This document shows, one piece after another, positions 46,226-57,185 of a stretch of 64,000 nt of DNA. The first letter of the stretch is position 1. Every line of letters starts with the position of its first letter. Origin of the DNA: Hyalella azteca (taxonomy: Eukaryota; Arthropoda; Malacostraca; Amphipoda; Hyalellidae). The DNA is taken from assembly GCF_000764305.2 (NCBI RefSeq), contig NW_025933032.1, forward strand, positions 1 to 64,000. Reading direction: 5' to 3'. Under the pieces are notes generated by a model. The model had not been told where the DNA came from. It worked only from the letters and a program-made list of their open reading frames with translations, and did no database searches. A program made the position numbers and the translations under genes.

Positions 46226-46527
46226 CCTAACAAGATTCGGGGACCGCTTAGGGTTCGGCCGAATAGTTGTTACACTCGGCGCAGTTATTCTGGGTCTGCT
46301 TGGCTATCCGATCGTAATCAGTTTCCGGTCAGAATCTCCTTTCCGACTTTATAGTCGCCCCAGAGTATGAGAAGAGGAGGCCGAGCCGAGTCATACCGAG
46401 CTTGCAAGCTGCCCAGAGGCTGCCCTTAGAACTCTGAGCCGAAGCGGACATAGAGAAGCTGATTTAGAAGCGGTCCGAGTCCCAGGATGTTCCTAATTCA
46501 GGGTCGTCACCAACTCAAAATTTTGAT
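46226..46527 (-). mobile_element. SINE-sized insert, copy 2
   Basis: Inserted between CTAATATCCCTAACAA and ATTCTTACAACAATTTTCG. X copies without it read CTAATATTCTTATAACA-TTTTCG, so a 10-12 bp target duplication (TTCTTACAACAA-like) is plausible. Confidence 0.6.
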
Positions 46528-46636
46528 AGGGATTCTTACAACAATTTTCGTACGTAAACATCGCCATCATTCCATTCATCGGCAGGTTTCTAAGTCCGAT
46601 TCTGAACAGAGATAAATTCGAGCCTGAAGAGGTTTA

Positions 46637-46822
46637 ATGAAGAAAAAGTATTCCTGTGGATCCCGTGGATGTGTGTGGAAAAAGTATTCCTGTGGTATTC
46701 CTAATCAAAATATACTTACATTCTACTTACAGGAATTATTCGTTTTATATCCATTTGAATATTCCGAAAAGTATAACAACTATACGGGATTTTTTCCAAG
46801 TTTGTTCAAATATTTGATGTAA
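46637..46822 (+). other. X-block ORF, truncated copy
   Basis: Corresponds to the first 60 residues of 55089-55511 (YSCGIPNQ, EYSEKYNNYTGFFPSLFKYL), then a stop where the other copy has MKIFIYL. Confidence 0.2.
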
Positions 46823-48138
46823 ATTTTCAGTTATCTGGTGTGCAATAGATCAATTTGGCTACGATTTGGAAAAGTATCGCGCTATTGTGCCATTTCACCC
46901 ACAAATTTCGCCCTCATCATTGTGAATATTGCCTCCTTATAATTTCTTTCAATATTCACTTGGTACGAACGAATCGGTCTATAGTCCAACCTATTACATT
47001 GTAAATGCATTCGCGCCAGGTGATACCTTGTTTAGCTATTCCTCAAAATAAGTAATGACGATAATTTATTCTGAAGTGCTCAGTATTTCTTGTCATATGA
47101 CAAAATCACTCGCTCACTTTAACGTTATTGGTATTTGTGTCTAACTAAATATTTTTGAACGCTCTGAAGAGATTGCAACTGATTGTGTCTCTGAGCTGCG
47201 TATCTATGATGCAGCTATAAATAAAGCCGGCAATTTGTGCAAGATTCAGCAGGAAAAACTGTTTTAACACAAATCCTGCTTCATTTTCATCCGAAAACAG
47301 CGTAAATATCCATAAAGCCAGAAAACCGTATATATGTTTCCGATTATTTATTTGCATCAAAATAAATTATCGATTTACTTAACGCTTTATTCCATTGGAA
47401 CAGAAATAAGTCCATTAATATGACCTATTACTTTTGAAATCCATAGTACTGAAGAATTTCCGTCAAGATGATGTAGTATTTGAATAATTTAATAAAAAAC
47501 CGAATTTTTGATTTATTTATAGTGAAGTTTTAAATCGAAATAGTGTAAATAAATTTTTGATCTAATCCATCGGCCACGTATAACCCGCGCATGTTAGTTG
47601 AACAATCACTATGATATTTATTTAAATTATTTTTCAATAATTATGCCTATTACCTGTGAGCAATTATCAATGAGCTATAGGCACTTCAAATAGCTGTAAA
47701 TATGTTCGGCGCTATGAAGTGAGCTATTCCATTACAGTTGACATGAGGAATAATTACTAAAAAAATCCTCTAGTCAAACTCATGAATTTTGATAACAAAT
47801 TGCTATAAATATCTGAGTTTTTTAAGAACTTCTAGAGAAAACTCATATGAGCGGAAACTAAACTAAATATATGGAACGAACCAATGGAACGGAAAAACAT
47901 GCGAGTAAATCATCCAATAAAATATAAAAACGACTATGCCTGGGAACGACCAAAGCTGTCAAGCAGCCAACATTCAAATGCACCAATGCCTGTTGTTAAC
48001 AGAAAATACCATATGCATGAAAGATTACATTTGATCTATGCGTCCTAATGGATAAGGCCCCAAATTTGTCGCTCAAGCCCAAACCTGAATAAAATCCACC
48101 CACCACTTCACCTTCCCTCACTTTAGTGAGCAAATAAG

Positions 48139-48312
48139 TTGCTAATGATGAATATGGTGTCTGAAGATGGTGTATTCTCCCTGGGAAGGCCTCCTTCTCA
48201 CCGTGCAGCTCTGAAATATTTATTTGCCGCTCATGACGAGCAGCAAAAACACAAGCATGAGCTGGAAAACGAAGTAAATCCTATGGAAACATTTTACGGA
48301 ATTCTCATTCAA
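48139..48312 (+). other. Conserved short ORF of N block, cut by adapter
   Basis: MNMVSEDGVFSLGRPPSHRA, LKYLFAAHDEQQ, KHKHELENEVNPMETFY. The open frame continues into adapter sequence and then encodes SYTHLDVYKRQ, which is an artefact. Confidence 0.3.
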
Positions 48313-48313
48313 N
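48313..48313. other. Ambiguous base (N)
   Basis: Seven bases upstream of the adapter; likely marks a forced join. Confidence 0.85.
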
Positions 48314-48319
48314 CCATTG

Positions 48320-48357
48320 CTGTCTCTTATACACATCTAGATGTGTATAAGAGACAG
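48320..48357. other. Tn5/Nextera mosaic-end junction adapter (artefact)
   Basis: CTGTCTCTTATACACATCT at 48320-48338 is followed at once by its reverse complement AGATGTGTATAAGAGACAG at 48339-48357. This is the 38-base circularisation junction of Nextera mate-pair libraries and not genomic sequence. The peptides SYTHLDVYKRQ and MCIRDR around it are well-known signatures of this contamination. Confidence 0.98.
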
Positions 48358-48463
48358 GTTTAGATCTATGAACAAAGCACGAGAAGGAAAAGAATCGGCG
48401 ACAGGCCACATCAGGCCTACACTTCAGCGCCGACATCACTATGTTATGTTATGTTATGTTATG
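48358..48463 (+). mobile_element. LINE tail with (TATGT)n
   Basis: GAATCGGCGACAGGCCACAT, TCAGCGCCGACATCACTATG and four TTATG units, in the orientation opposite to the X block that follows. Confidence 0.72.
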
Positions 48464-50900
48464 GGCAAAGCACCGTTGGTAAGTCGGTCTTTGAGATGGC
48501 ATGCAGTCGACCTGTTAGTTCATTGCTATCGGAAATCGCATATTGAGCTAAATTTACCATTTAAATCAGGCTTCACGTTACTGATAAAAACAGTTTCTTG
48601 CCAGCAAATGTTTACGAGTGTTTGATGTGTTTTCAACTAACGCTTCCAATATTTTTAACAATCTTCTTACATAACCATCGCCATCATTTCCATTCATCGG
48701 CACGTTTTTAAGTCCGATTCTGGACGGTGATAAATTTGAGCCTTAATAGGTGTAATGAAGAAAAAGTGTTCCTGCGGACGTACCCCTTGATGATGAGAAA
48801 TCCGGCATGAATCCTGGTAATCAATATTAACTTAAGAGAAACATTCGGTAAATATCTATTATACTTTTTTTTTAATCATAACAACTATACGGAATTTCTT
48901 CTTACAATTAAGTGTGTACAATTTCTTACAAGTGTGTACAATTATTTGATGTAAATTTCCCCAAATGGGGAGTGCATCAGATCAATTCGGCTACGATATA
49001 AAAGTGTATCACACAACTGTGCCCATTCAACCCATGCATTTCGCCCACATTATTGTGATTATTGTCTCATTTTAATTTAATTCGCTCTCCACTTGGTACG
49101 GCCGAATAGGTCCAGTCCAACTTCTTATATTGCAGGTGCATTCGTATCTAGTGATATCTTACTTAGTTACTCCTCGAAAAAGATGATGAAGGGAATTTTC
49201 CATAAAGTTTTCAGTATTACTGATCATCACTCGAAATCCCTCCATCTAATAGTCTTGAAGATTTTTTGAAAGGTTTTGATATTTTTGAACGCTGGCTAAG
49301 AGATTGTACCGAGTGCATTTCGCAGCGGCGTATGAGACGAAGCTATAAGGAGAGCATTTTTGGGTTTTATTTACGAACGGATCACTTTGAAACTTGTTAC
49401 ACATGTGTAAAACAGAAATTTAAGACTTTTTTGTTCGCGTAAATTTTTCGAAAAAAATGAAAGAAAACGAGGAATTCTTACTAAACGGTGGTAAATATGA
49501 TTCTGAACGGTGTTAAATTTGAGCCTGAAGAGGTTTAACGAATAAAAGTTTTCGTGATGACGTTGACCTTGATGATGTGAAATTCGGCATGAATCCTGCT
49601 AATGAATATCTACTTAATAGAATCAATAGTTAAATATCCATTTTAATTTTTTGAAAATTACGGGATTTATTCTAAGTGTGCACAAGTACCTGAGGTCTAT
49701 TTTCCCATATAAGGTGCAATAAATCAATTGAGCTACCATTTGAAAAAGTATTGCACATCTGTGCCCATTTCACCCATACATTATCAAGGGATATTCCCTC
49801 GATATTCACCCATACATTTCGCCCTCATTGTGAATATTGCCTCCTCTTAATTTCTTTTACTATCCACCTGGAACGAACGAATCGGTCTAGTCCAACCTCT
49901 TATATTGCTCGTGTCTTCGTGTTTAATGATATATTACTTAGTTACTGCTCTAAAAAAGTTATGAAAAGAAGTCCTCAGTATTTTAGGATATTCATCCTGA
50001 ACAGTCGTAATCAATATGGGATAGCTCATGTTGAAGTTACCGTTATACTATTGAACGCTGACTTAGAGATTGCAACTGATTGCATCTCGAAGCAGCGTGC
50101 ATATGGTGCTTTAAGTTTACGATGATGTTGTAATACATATCCACTCGGTAGGGAAAAACGCAGGAACTCGAATCCTACTTCACTGGCCGAATTAAAAAAA
50201 AACGGAAAATCGAATACATGTTCAGATTATTTATACGCATCAAATTCAATTCTCGAGTAATTAACTAAACGCTCCGATATTTTACAACTTGAATAAGTCC
50301 CATGAGCTGACCTAACAATTTCGTAATCCATAGTACTGAGGAATTACCCTCAATAATATGTAGTATTTGAATAAATTTATGAAGACCTTATTTTGGATTT
50401 ATATATAGTGTATTTCTATCTTGAATTTGTGTAAATAATTTCGGGATCTAATATATCAATCACATATGACCTGCATATTTTTCCTGAACTATCACTATTC
50501 TATTTAATTGAATTAATTTCTACAACACTTACGCTTAACATATGAGAGCAATGATCAATGAGCTGAGCTAAAAGAACTTCAAATGCTTGCAAATATGTTT
50601 GACGCTATATTAGTAAGCGAGCTATCCAATCACAGTTAACATAATAAATAATTACTCACAAAAATATCCACTATTCAACATTATGGATTTCGTCTATAAA
50701 TAGCCGTAAAAACGTAGATTTTCTATGAACTTCTAGAAAAACTTCTTCGTGCGGAAACTAAATTAAATATTTGACACGAACCCGCAGAAGCTTAGTGATA
50801 TTTTACAAACGAGTTAATCATCCAAGAAAAAATCAACAACGACCTTGACTGGGATGAAACTGACAATTTTTTTAATGACTTAATTTGAAAAAATTATTTC
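48464..50900 (-). repeat. Composite repeat, X block (reverse)
   Basis: GGGCAAAGCACCGTTGG at the start, TCCTCGAAAAAGATGATG (49169), a partial internal duplication from about 49500, and TGAGCTGAGCTAAAAGAAC (50558). It is more diverged than the 46 and 54 kb copies. Confidence 0.7.
49751..50125 (+). other. X-block ORF, shifted copy
   Basis: 124 codons with HTFRPHCEYCLLLISFTIHL (one His lost), ERTNRSSPTSYIARVF and SKKVMKRS. It starts in a repeated FTHT segment. Frame use differs from the 140-codon copies upstream of the Cys/His part. Confidence 0.2.
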
Positions 50901-51060
50901 AATGGTTGAACCCAATAATTTTATACAGCGACATCGTTGTCTCTCAGCCCTACATTCCAGGATGCTTTAAATGCACTTATTACGGTAAATTACCTCAGTT
51001 CTGATAGAATTTTCTGGTAAAGAATTCGGTAAATTGGGTATATGTTAACGATGATGAGCA
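50901..51060 (-). repeat. X-block outer end (reverse)
   Basis: Reverse complement of 9690-9860: ACCCAATAATTTTATACA, TGTCTCTCAGCCCTACATTC, GTTCTGATAGAATTTTCTGG, TATGTTAACGATGATGA. It confirms a common X boundary with 9690 and 63925. Confidence 0.7.
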
Positions 51061-51675
51061 GGGCTGTCCATCTGTACAGGAATAATTTTATTTTTCATCC
51101 TGATTGAAATATTGGGCGCCAGTTTCTGGTCAGAATCGGCGAGGAGGCCGGGCGGTTAAGCACAGCAGAATTGTAGTGTAAGGGATTGCAATAGGATCCT
51201 GTAATTTATCGTTTAGCTTTTTGATTCTCTTTAGATGTGACCTCGTTTAGGTGTGCTTCGTATTACTTCATTGTATCGGAATCCCACCACAGAGGTGCGT
51301 GTAGGTATTATGTCTAGTTATTCTTGTGATAGTCATGTTTACATATATCCAGTGGTTTATATAGGTGACTATGAAAATCATTACTTGTATCAATCTGTAA
51401 CTTATTTTCCCAGTTATGCATTATATTCTGATTTGTTAGTGTCGTAATTTGTTAATTCATGCATTTTCAGAAAGGCTCCGAAACGTGAGTCCAGAGTTAA
51501 GAGAAGAGCTAAGGAAATGCACGGTTTATTTATTTGTATTGTCGTATCCATCATTTGTTTATCATTACAGTTATTTATTAAATGTTTGGGGAAACCGAGA
51601 GTTTGTTTGCCTATTTATCGAATAGTCCCAAACAGTAGCAGTGAGTTGCGAGTTTGAGACCGCAACAAGCTGTGA
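51061..51675. other. Unassigned stretch
   Basis: A 64-codon frame (51253-51447) has no recognised family. Other sequence is featureless. Confidence 0.3.
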
Positions 51676-51765
51676 ATGTTCTGCGATGTTAAGAATCGGC
51701 GACAGGCCTACGGTCTAAAAAAGGCTTAAATCGTTATTATTATTATATTATATATCATTATATTG
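51676..51765 (+). mobile_element. Variant LINE tail with (ATT)n
   Basis: AAGAATCGGCGACAGGCCTA as in L, then CGGTCTAAAAAAGGCTT and TTATTATTATTATA. Shares the 3' UTR start but uses another tail. Confidence 0.5.
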
Positions 51766-52249
51766 CCAATATATTAATATTAATCACTTTTCATGATATT
51801 TGCAATGAAGCAACCGATACAACAGAGATCTGAGGAAGGCATCAACAGGAAATGATAATTAGATTTAAAATAGGACAATTTCATGATGTTGGTAGTTGTC
51901 CTGTGGAAGTAACGTATAACTTCAAGTTACAATTCTTCGCTACAGTCAAAAGTCGATCACATTAAATTTATTAGATGAAGATTCCTCGAATATTTTGGCC
52001 ATTTTTGACCATTCCACTGATCCAATTACGATCCTCGTTGAAACACTGAAGGTGCGCACGCGACAAAGTTGCAACTTTTTACCTTTTCTGCTACAGCGTT
52101 AAAATATATAATTCATTTTCAACTACTATTTACTTGAATTACATTCAAGTCAAAAGACGAATGAACATCAATCCAAAGATACTGAACATAACATAATATA
52201 TTTCGTTCACTAACATTTTTCGAGGTGTAACAGCACAAGCTATCATCGG
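51766..52249. other. Unassigned stretch
   Basis: No gene or known repeat seen before the inverted-duplication arm starts. Confidence 0.3.
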
Positions 52250-52617
52250 GCACGTGGCGCGGCTGCAATGAGTGCATACCGTTGGGGTGGGACTAGACCG
52301 CTTCGCTCCCTGCTAAGCCATAATTTGTGTACCTAGTAAAATTAAAAGAAATTATAATTAAGAAGGCAATGTCTCAAGTGATGGTAAATGCGAAATGGTC
52401 GCAGTAGTGCGATGCGTTTTCGAGTCGTCACCGGCTTGATTTAGCGCACTCCAGATATGAGAACCTAGCATCAAATATTTGTACTCAAAAGAAAAAATCC
52501 CGTACTGGAGTCATAATTTTCAGCGAGTTCAAATGAATATATAAAAAATTATTCACTTAAGTAGATATTGACAAGCAGGATTTTTTCCGGATTTCAGATC
52601 ATCAAGGCCATGTAAAC

Positions 52618-53285
52618 GCAAATTCTTCAGTACAAAGTTTCAGAGTTGTCCTTTTGGGCTACCGCGGCAACACATAACGCCGCGCCGGATCGAAAGTTCC
52701 CGCCTTATTTTGTAATAAGAGGGACTTAAAGTTCAGGTTCAGGCGCCCTTAGTCTATTGCGTCTGTCGGTAATGCGTTAGGGAAGAGACAAAAATTATTT
52801 ACGATGGTAGTAAAGGAGGTGATAAGGTTAAGTAGAGCGTTCATATTTGATTGAGATTTTGAATTGTTTCGTATGGAATTAAACGTACATGAGATAGAAT
52901 ATTCGTGACAAGAGGGATGAATAAAGTTGATGAATGGCTTCAGAAACCTTGAGAATTACCCATGCCCGAGGAATAACTCCTATTAAATAATTTAAATATG
53001 TTAGATAATTAATTATAAATAAATAAATACATTACAGAACTAATAAATCATTTTAAATAATTGAATGCAAATGAAATAAGAAATTCATTTTGTGCGTATG
53101 AAATTCGTGCCTGATGATATTAACTATTCACACTGACTATTTCGAGGATAAAAGAAACAATGCATATTTTAGATTATATATTTCCATCTAATTATTGCCA
53201 GGCACCAAATTGAATCTGATGGCTTCATTCATTTGTCCGGATATAAAATACCTAAAATGACTGTTATAGGAATAAATAAATCCTA
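52618..53285 (-). repeat. Segment D, second copy
   Basis: Reverse complement of 27716-28377: GTAAACGCAAATTCTTCAG, CATAACGCCGCGCCGGATCG, GGAATAAATAAATCCTAGGG. Confidence 0.75.
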
Positions 53286-53870
53286 GGGAAACATCATACG
53301 GAATTCTCATATAAATTTTACCGTTGCTATACTTGTTCATCGTATATTTTACCCCATGACCACTGAATGCCTAGCGTCTAGCGAATTACCATGTCGGTAT
53401 TTTTTCTCTATCAAATAACGATGTTCAAAAATTGTTCATATGCCATCACAACGAATAGGATTGCTTGCTTGTTGCTATTACTTAATAGTAAAACAGGGTT
53501 TATTGATATTAAATATTACTAATACTATTAATAATTAAAAGAACCATCGAATTACTGGTGTCCTCTCAAAATTTACGAGTTAATTTTTAGTTTCTGATCA
53601 AGTTTTCCGTTCTCTGCGCAGGAAACAAAAAAGAGAATATTCTAGGGCTAACTTAATTAGAAACTTGGTTTGTACACTTCAATGGCTTGGAGAATTTTTT
53701 ATAGCTTTCATAGTTTCATTTGTAGGCCATGATTTAAGACCAACTGGTGATAAAAATGAATGTTAAAGATGGGAGAGACAAGTTTTGAAATTTGGAGGGG
53801 TTATTGATGTATATTTATCAACAACTCGTGTTGCTAATGCCTAATTTAATACAAATTAAATCTCTATATA
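53286..53870 (-). repeat. Composite repeat, S block (reverse)
   Basis: GAATTCTCATATAAATTTTA to ATTTAATACAAATTAAATC. Hairpin arms are mutated here. Confidence 0.7.
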
Positions 53871-54305
53871 CAATATCATAGCATATCATAATGATGTTGG
53901 CGCTGAAAAATAGGCCTGATGTGGCCTGCCGCTGATGCTTTCACTTTTCACGACTTATTCACGACTTTGACCGGACCTTTTAATAACTGTCGATAGTTTG
54001 AAATAGGCTTAGCTACTAGACTTCCACCGAGTTCGATTTGATGCTAGGCATTTAAAGTCTAAACATTTATTTCTCTATAGCTTCATCTAGTCTGTTCTTG
54101 AACGCGTTCATGCTGCGAGCGTCAACGATATAATCAGGGAGGCAGTTCCACATGTCGGTGACTCGAAGCGGGCAAAAGTGTTGTCGCGTGGATGAGTTGC
54201 AAAGCAGTTCTTTTAATTAAAAGTTATGGCACAGAGTGTCGGCTATTACTTTGTATTACTGATTGAAGTCGCAACGCCGACGTGATGAAAGACCTGAAAT
54301 TCCAG
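53871..54305 (-). mobile_element. Non-LTR retrotransposon 3' end (L block, reverse)
   Basis: TGATGTTGGCGCTGAAAAAT, GGCCTGATGTGGCCTGCCGC, GAACGCGTTCATGCTGCGAG and GCAGTTCCACATGTCGGTGA on +, reading as the RT C-terminus on -. No 32-bp expansion. Confidence 0.75.
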
Positions 54306-54662
54306 CAGAGAGACAGCTAGCCAATCAACAGATTTCACATAATTTTTATTTTCTAATTACTTCCTTTCCAATCTCGACTGAACGTGATCGAATTCTATGT
54401 ATTACTGAAAACATAATAATAAATTCGGGAAAATACATTTTTTGATGGTAACATAACAAGTCGTATCGATGGGCGAGGCGCCGTTGGCAAGCCAATCTTT
54501 GAGATGGCAGACGACCTGTTAGCTCATTTCTAATCGGCAATTCACACATTGAGCTTAATATGCTATTTAATTTAGTCTTTACCTGACTAATAAAAACGGT
54601 TTCTACTAGAAAATGCATAAGAGTGTGTAATGTGTTTTTAACAAACGCTTCTAATAATCCTA

Positions 54663-54961
54663 ACAAAATTCGGGGACCACCTAGGGTTCGGCCGAATAGT
54701 TGTTACAGTCAGCGCAGTCATTCTGGGTCTGCTTGGCTATCCGATCGTAATCAGTTTCTGGTCAGAATCTCCTTACCGACTTTATAGTCGCCCCAGAGTA
54801 TGAGAAGAGGAGGCCGAGCCGAGTCATCCCGAGCTTGCAAGCTGCCCAGAGGTTGCCTTTCGAACCCTGAGCCGAAGCGGACGTAGAGAAGCTGATTTAC
54901 AAGCGATCCGAGTCCTAGGATGTTCCTAATTCAGGGTCGCCACCAACTCAAAATTTTGATA
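54663..54961 (-). mobile_element. SINE-sized insert, copy 3
   Basis: Same position and orientation in X as copy 2. CTAATAATCCTAACAAAATT and GGATTCTTACAACAG flank it. Confidence 0.6.
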
Positions 54962-55088
54962 GGGATTCTTACAACAGTTTTCGTACGTAAATATCGCCAT
55001 CATTCCATTCATCGGCACGGTTCTAAGTCCGATTCTGAACGGAGATAAATCCGAGCCTGAAGAGGTTTAATGAAGAAAAAGTATTCCT

Positions 55089-55511
55089 GTGGATCCTGTG
55101 GATATGTGTGGAAAAAGTATTCCTGTGTGTGGAAAGTATTCCTGTGGTATTCCTAATCAATATCTACTTACTATCTACTTGCAGGAATCATTCGTTAAAT
55201 ATCCATTAGAATATTTCGAAAAGTATAACAACTATACGGGATTTTTTCCAAGTTTGTACAAATATTTGATGAAAATTTTCATTTATCTGGTGTGCAATAG
55301 ACCAATTCGGCTACGATTTGAAAAAGTATCTCGCTATTTTGCCCATTTCACCCACAAATTTCGCCCTCATCATTGTGAATATTGCCTCCTTATAATTTCT
55401 TTCACTATTCACTTGGTACGAACGAATCGGTCTATAGTCCAACCTCTTACATTGCAAATGCATTCGCGCCAGGTGGTAACTTATTTAGTTATTCCTCAAA
55501 ATAAGGGATGA
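55089..55511 (+). other. X-block ORF, 140 codons
   Basis: Differs from 25445-25867 at three residues only (F for L at TGFF, T for I in HFTHKF, V for I in QVVTYL). Same features: Cys-rich repetitive N-terminus, HHCEYC segment. The few changes reflect recent duplication of the DNA. Confidence 0.25.
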
Positions 55512-56340
55512 CGAGAATATATTCTGTAGTGCTCAGTATTTCTTCTCATATGACAAAATCACTTGCACACTGTAGGTTAAATAAATTTTCTGATGCTTTA
55601 GTTATTTTTGAACGCTCTGACGAGATGCAACTGATTGCATCTCTTAGCAGCGTATCCATGATGAAGCTATAAATAAAGCCGGGTATTTGTGTAAGATTCA
55701 GCAGGAAAAAGTGTTTTAACACAAATCCTGCTTCAATTTCATCGGAAAACTGCGTAAATTTCCATAAAGCCAGAAATCCGTCTATATGTTTCCGATTATT
55801 TATTTGCATCCAAATAAATTATCGACTAACTAAACGCTCTGTTCCATTGGAACAGAAATAAGTCCATTAATAATATGACCTATTAACTTTGAAATCCATA
55901 TTACTGAAGAATTTCCGTCAATATGATGAAGTATTTTAATAATTTAATGAAAAACTTAATTTTTTATTTATTTATAGTGAAGTTTAAAATTGTGTAAATG
56001 ATTTTTTTTATCTAATCCATCGACCACGAATAACCCGCGCATGTTAGTTGAACAATCACTATGATATTTACGGTATTTAAATTAATTTTTCAATAATTAT
56101 GCCTATTACCTGTGAGCAATTATCAATGAGCTATAGGCACTTCAAATGCCTGTAAATATGTTCGGCGCTATGAAGTGAGCTATTCCATTACAGTTAACAT
56201 GAGGAATAATTACTAAAAAAATCCCCTAGTCAAACTCATGAATTTTGATAACAAATTGCCATAAATATCTGAGTTTTTTGAGAACTTCTAGAGGAAAATC
56301 ATATGAGCGGAAACTAAACTAAATATATAAAACAAACCCA

Positions 56341-57185
56341 TGGAACGGACAAACATACGAGTAAATCATCCAAGGATATATAAAAAACGATCAAGCATGG
56401 GAACGATCAAAGCAGCCAAGCAGCAAAAATTCAAATGCACCAATGCAATGCACCAATGCAATCAGCAGAAAATGTCATGTGCATGAAAAATTAAGGATTC
56501 CATTTGATCTATGCGTCCTAATGGATAAGGCCCCAAATGTGTCGCTCAAGCAACGTTTTCACCCATCATATGGTATTATAAACCTAAATAAAATCCACCC
56601 ACCACTTCAACTTCTCTCACATTATAAAGCAAATAAGTTGCTAATGATGAATATGGTGTCTGAAGATGGTGTATTCTCCCTGGGAAGGCCCCCTTCTCAC
56701 CGTGCAGCTCTGAAATATTTATCTGCCTCTCATGATGAGCAGCAAAAACACAAGCATGTGCTGGAAAACGAAATAAATCCTATGTAAACATCATACGAAA
56801 TTCTCATACAAATTTTATCGTTGTTATACTTATTCATCGTATACTTTACCCCATGACCACTGGATGCCCAGCGAATTACAATGTCAGTTTATTTCTCTAT
56901 TAAGTAGCGATGTTAAAAAATTGTTTATAGGCCAATATGACGAATATGATTGCATGCTCGCTGATATTATTGATTGTGCAGAATGTCGAATTAATAATAA
57001 AACTAGGCTAATTAGGAATAAACATAATCACCAATACCAATAACTATTGATAAATATGAATTTTTAAGATGCAAGACGCAAATTGTAGAAATTTGAAGGA
57101 GTTGATGAACAACATTTTAATTGTTGATGAACATTTATCAACAACTAGTGTTGCCAATACCTAATTTAACACAAATGTACACATG
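56341..57185 (-). repeat. Composite repeat, N and S blocks (reverse)
   Basis: N block from about 56440, GAATTACAATGTCAGTTTAT, the ATCAACAACTAGTGTTGCC hairpin region, then the LINE-free flank ending in CTAGAGGAG (57240). Confidence 0.72.
56443..56787 (+). other. Conserved short ORF of N block, longest copy
   Basis: 114 codons. The upstream part (FDLCVLMDKAPNVSLKQRFH, PSYGIINLNKIHPPLQLLSH) precedes MNMVSEDGVFSLGRPPSHRA, LKYLSASHDEQQ and KHKHVLENEI, and a stop follows at INPM. This copy shows the largest possible protein but lacks the hydrophobic end of 7609-7881. Function unknown. Confidence 0.3.

Larger units (their letters stand above)
45891..48312 (-). repeat. Composite repeat, X to N (reverse), direct copy of 54.3-56.8 kb
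   Basis: Begins at AGCTAGCCAATCAACAGATT like 54313 and runs collinear with that copy through the 290-bp insert, the X ORF region, GAGCTATAGGCACTTCAAAT (47674), and the N block. It ends at the N base and adapter. Confidence 0.8.
52250..56150 (-). repeat. Arm 2 of the 3.9-kb inverted duplication
   Basis: Mirror of 24806-28760 with the same order of blocks. Matching landmarks add up to nearly constant coordinate sums (about 80,870-81,000). The steps in the sum are explained by the 90-bp and 100-bp indels noted for arm 1. Confidence 0.85.
54313..56340 (-). repeat. Composite repeat, X block (reverse)
   Basis: From AGCTAGCCAATCAACAGATT via the 290-bp insert and the 140-codon ORF to GAGCTATAGGCACTTCAAAT (56128) and ATCATATGAGCGGAAAC. 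Close direct copy of 45.9-47.9 kb. Confidence 0.78.

Noticed and set aside
48341..48625. 94-codon ORF starting MCIRDR
   Set aside because: Starts inside the Nextera adapter and runs through LINE and X sequence.
53820..53870. Helitron 3' end: hairpin followed by CTAA and T
   Set aside because: The sequence beyond CTAA (TTTAATACAAAT) is the same in all copies, including those without the LINE. A real Helitron terminus would be followed by different target DNA in each copy.
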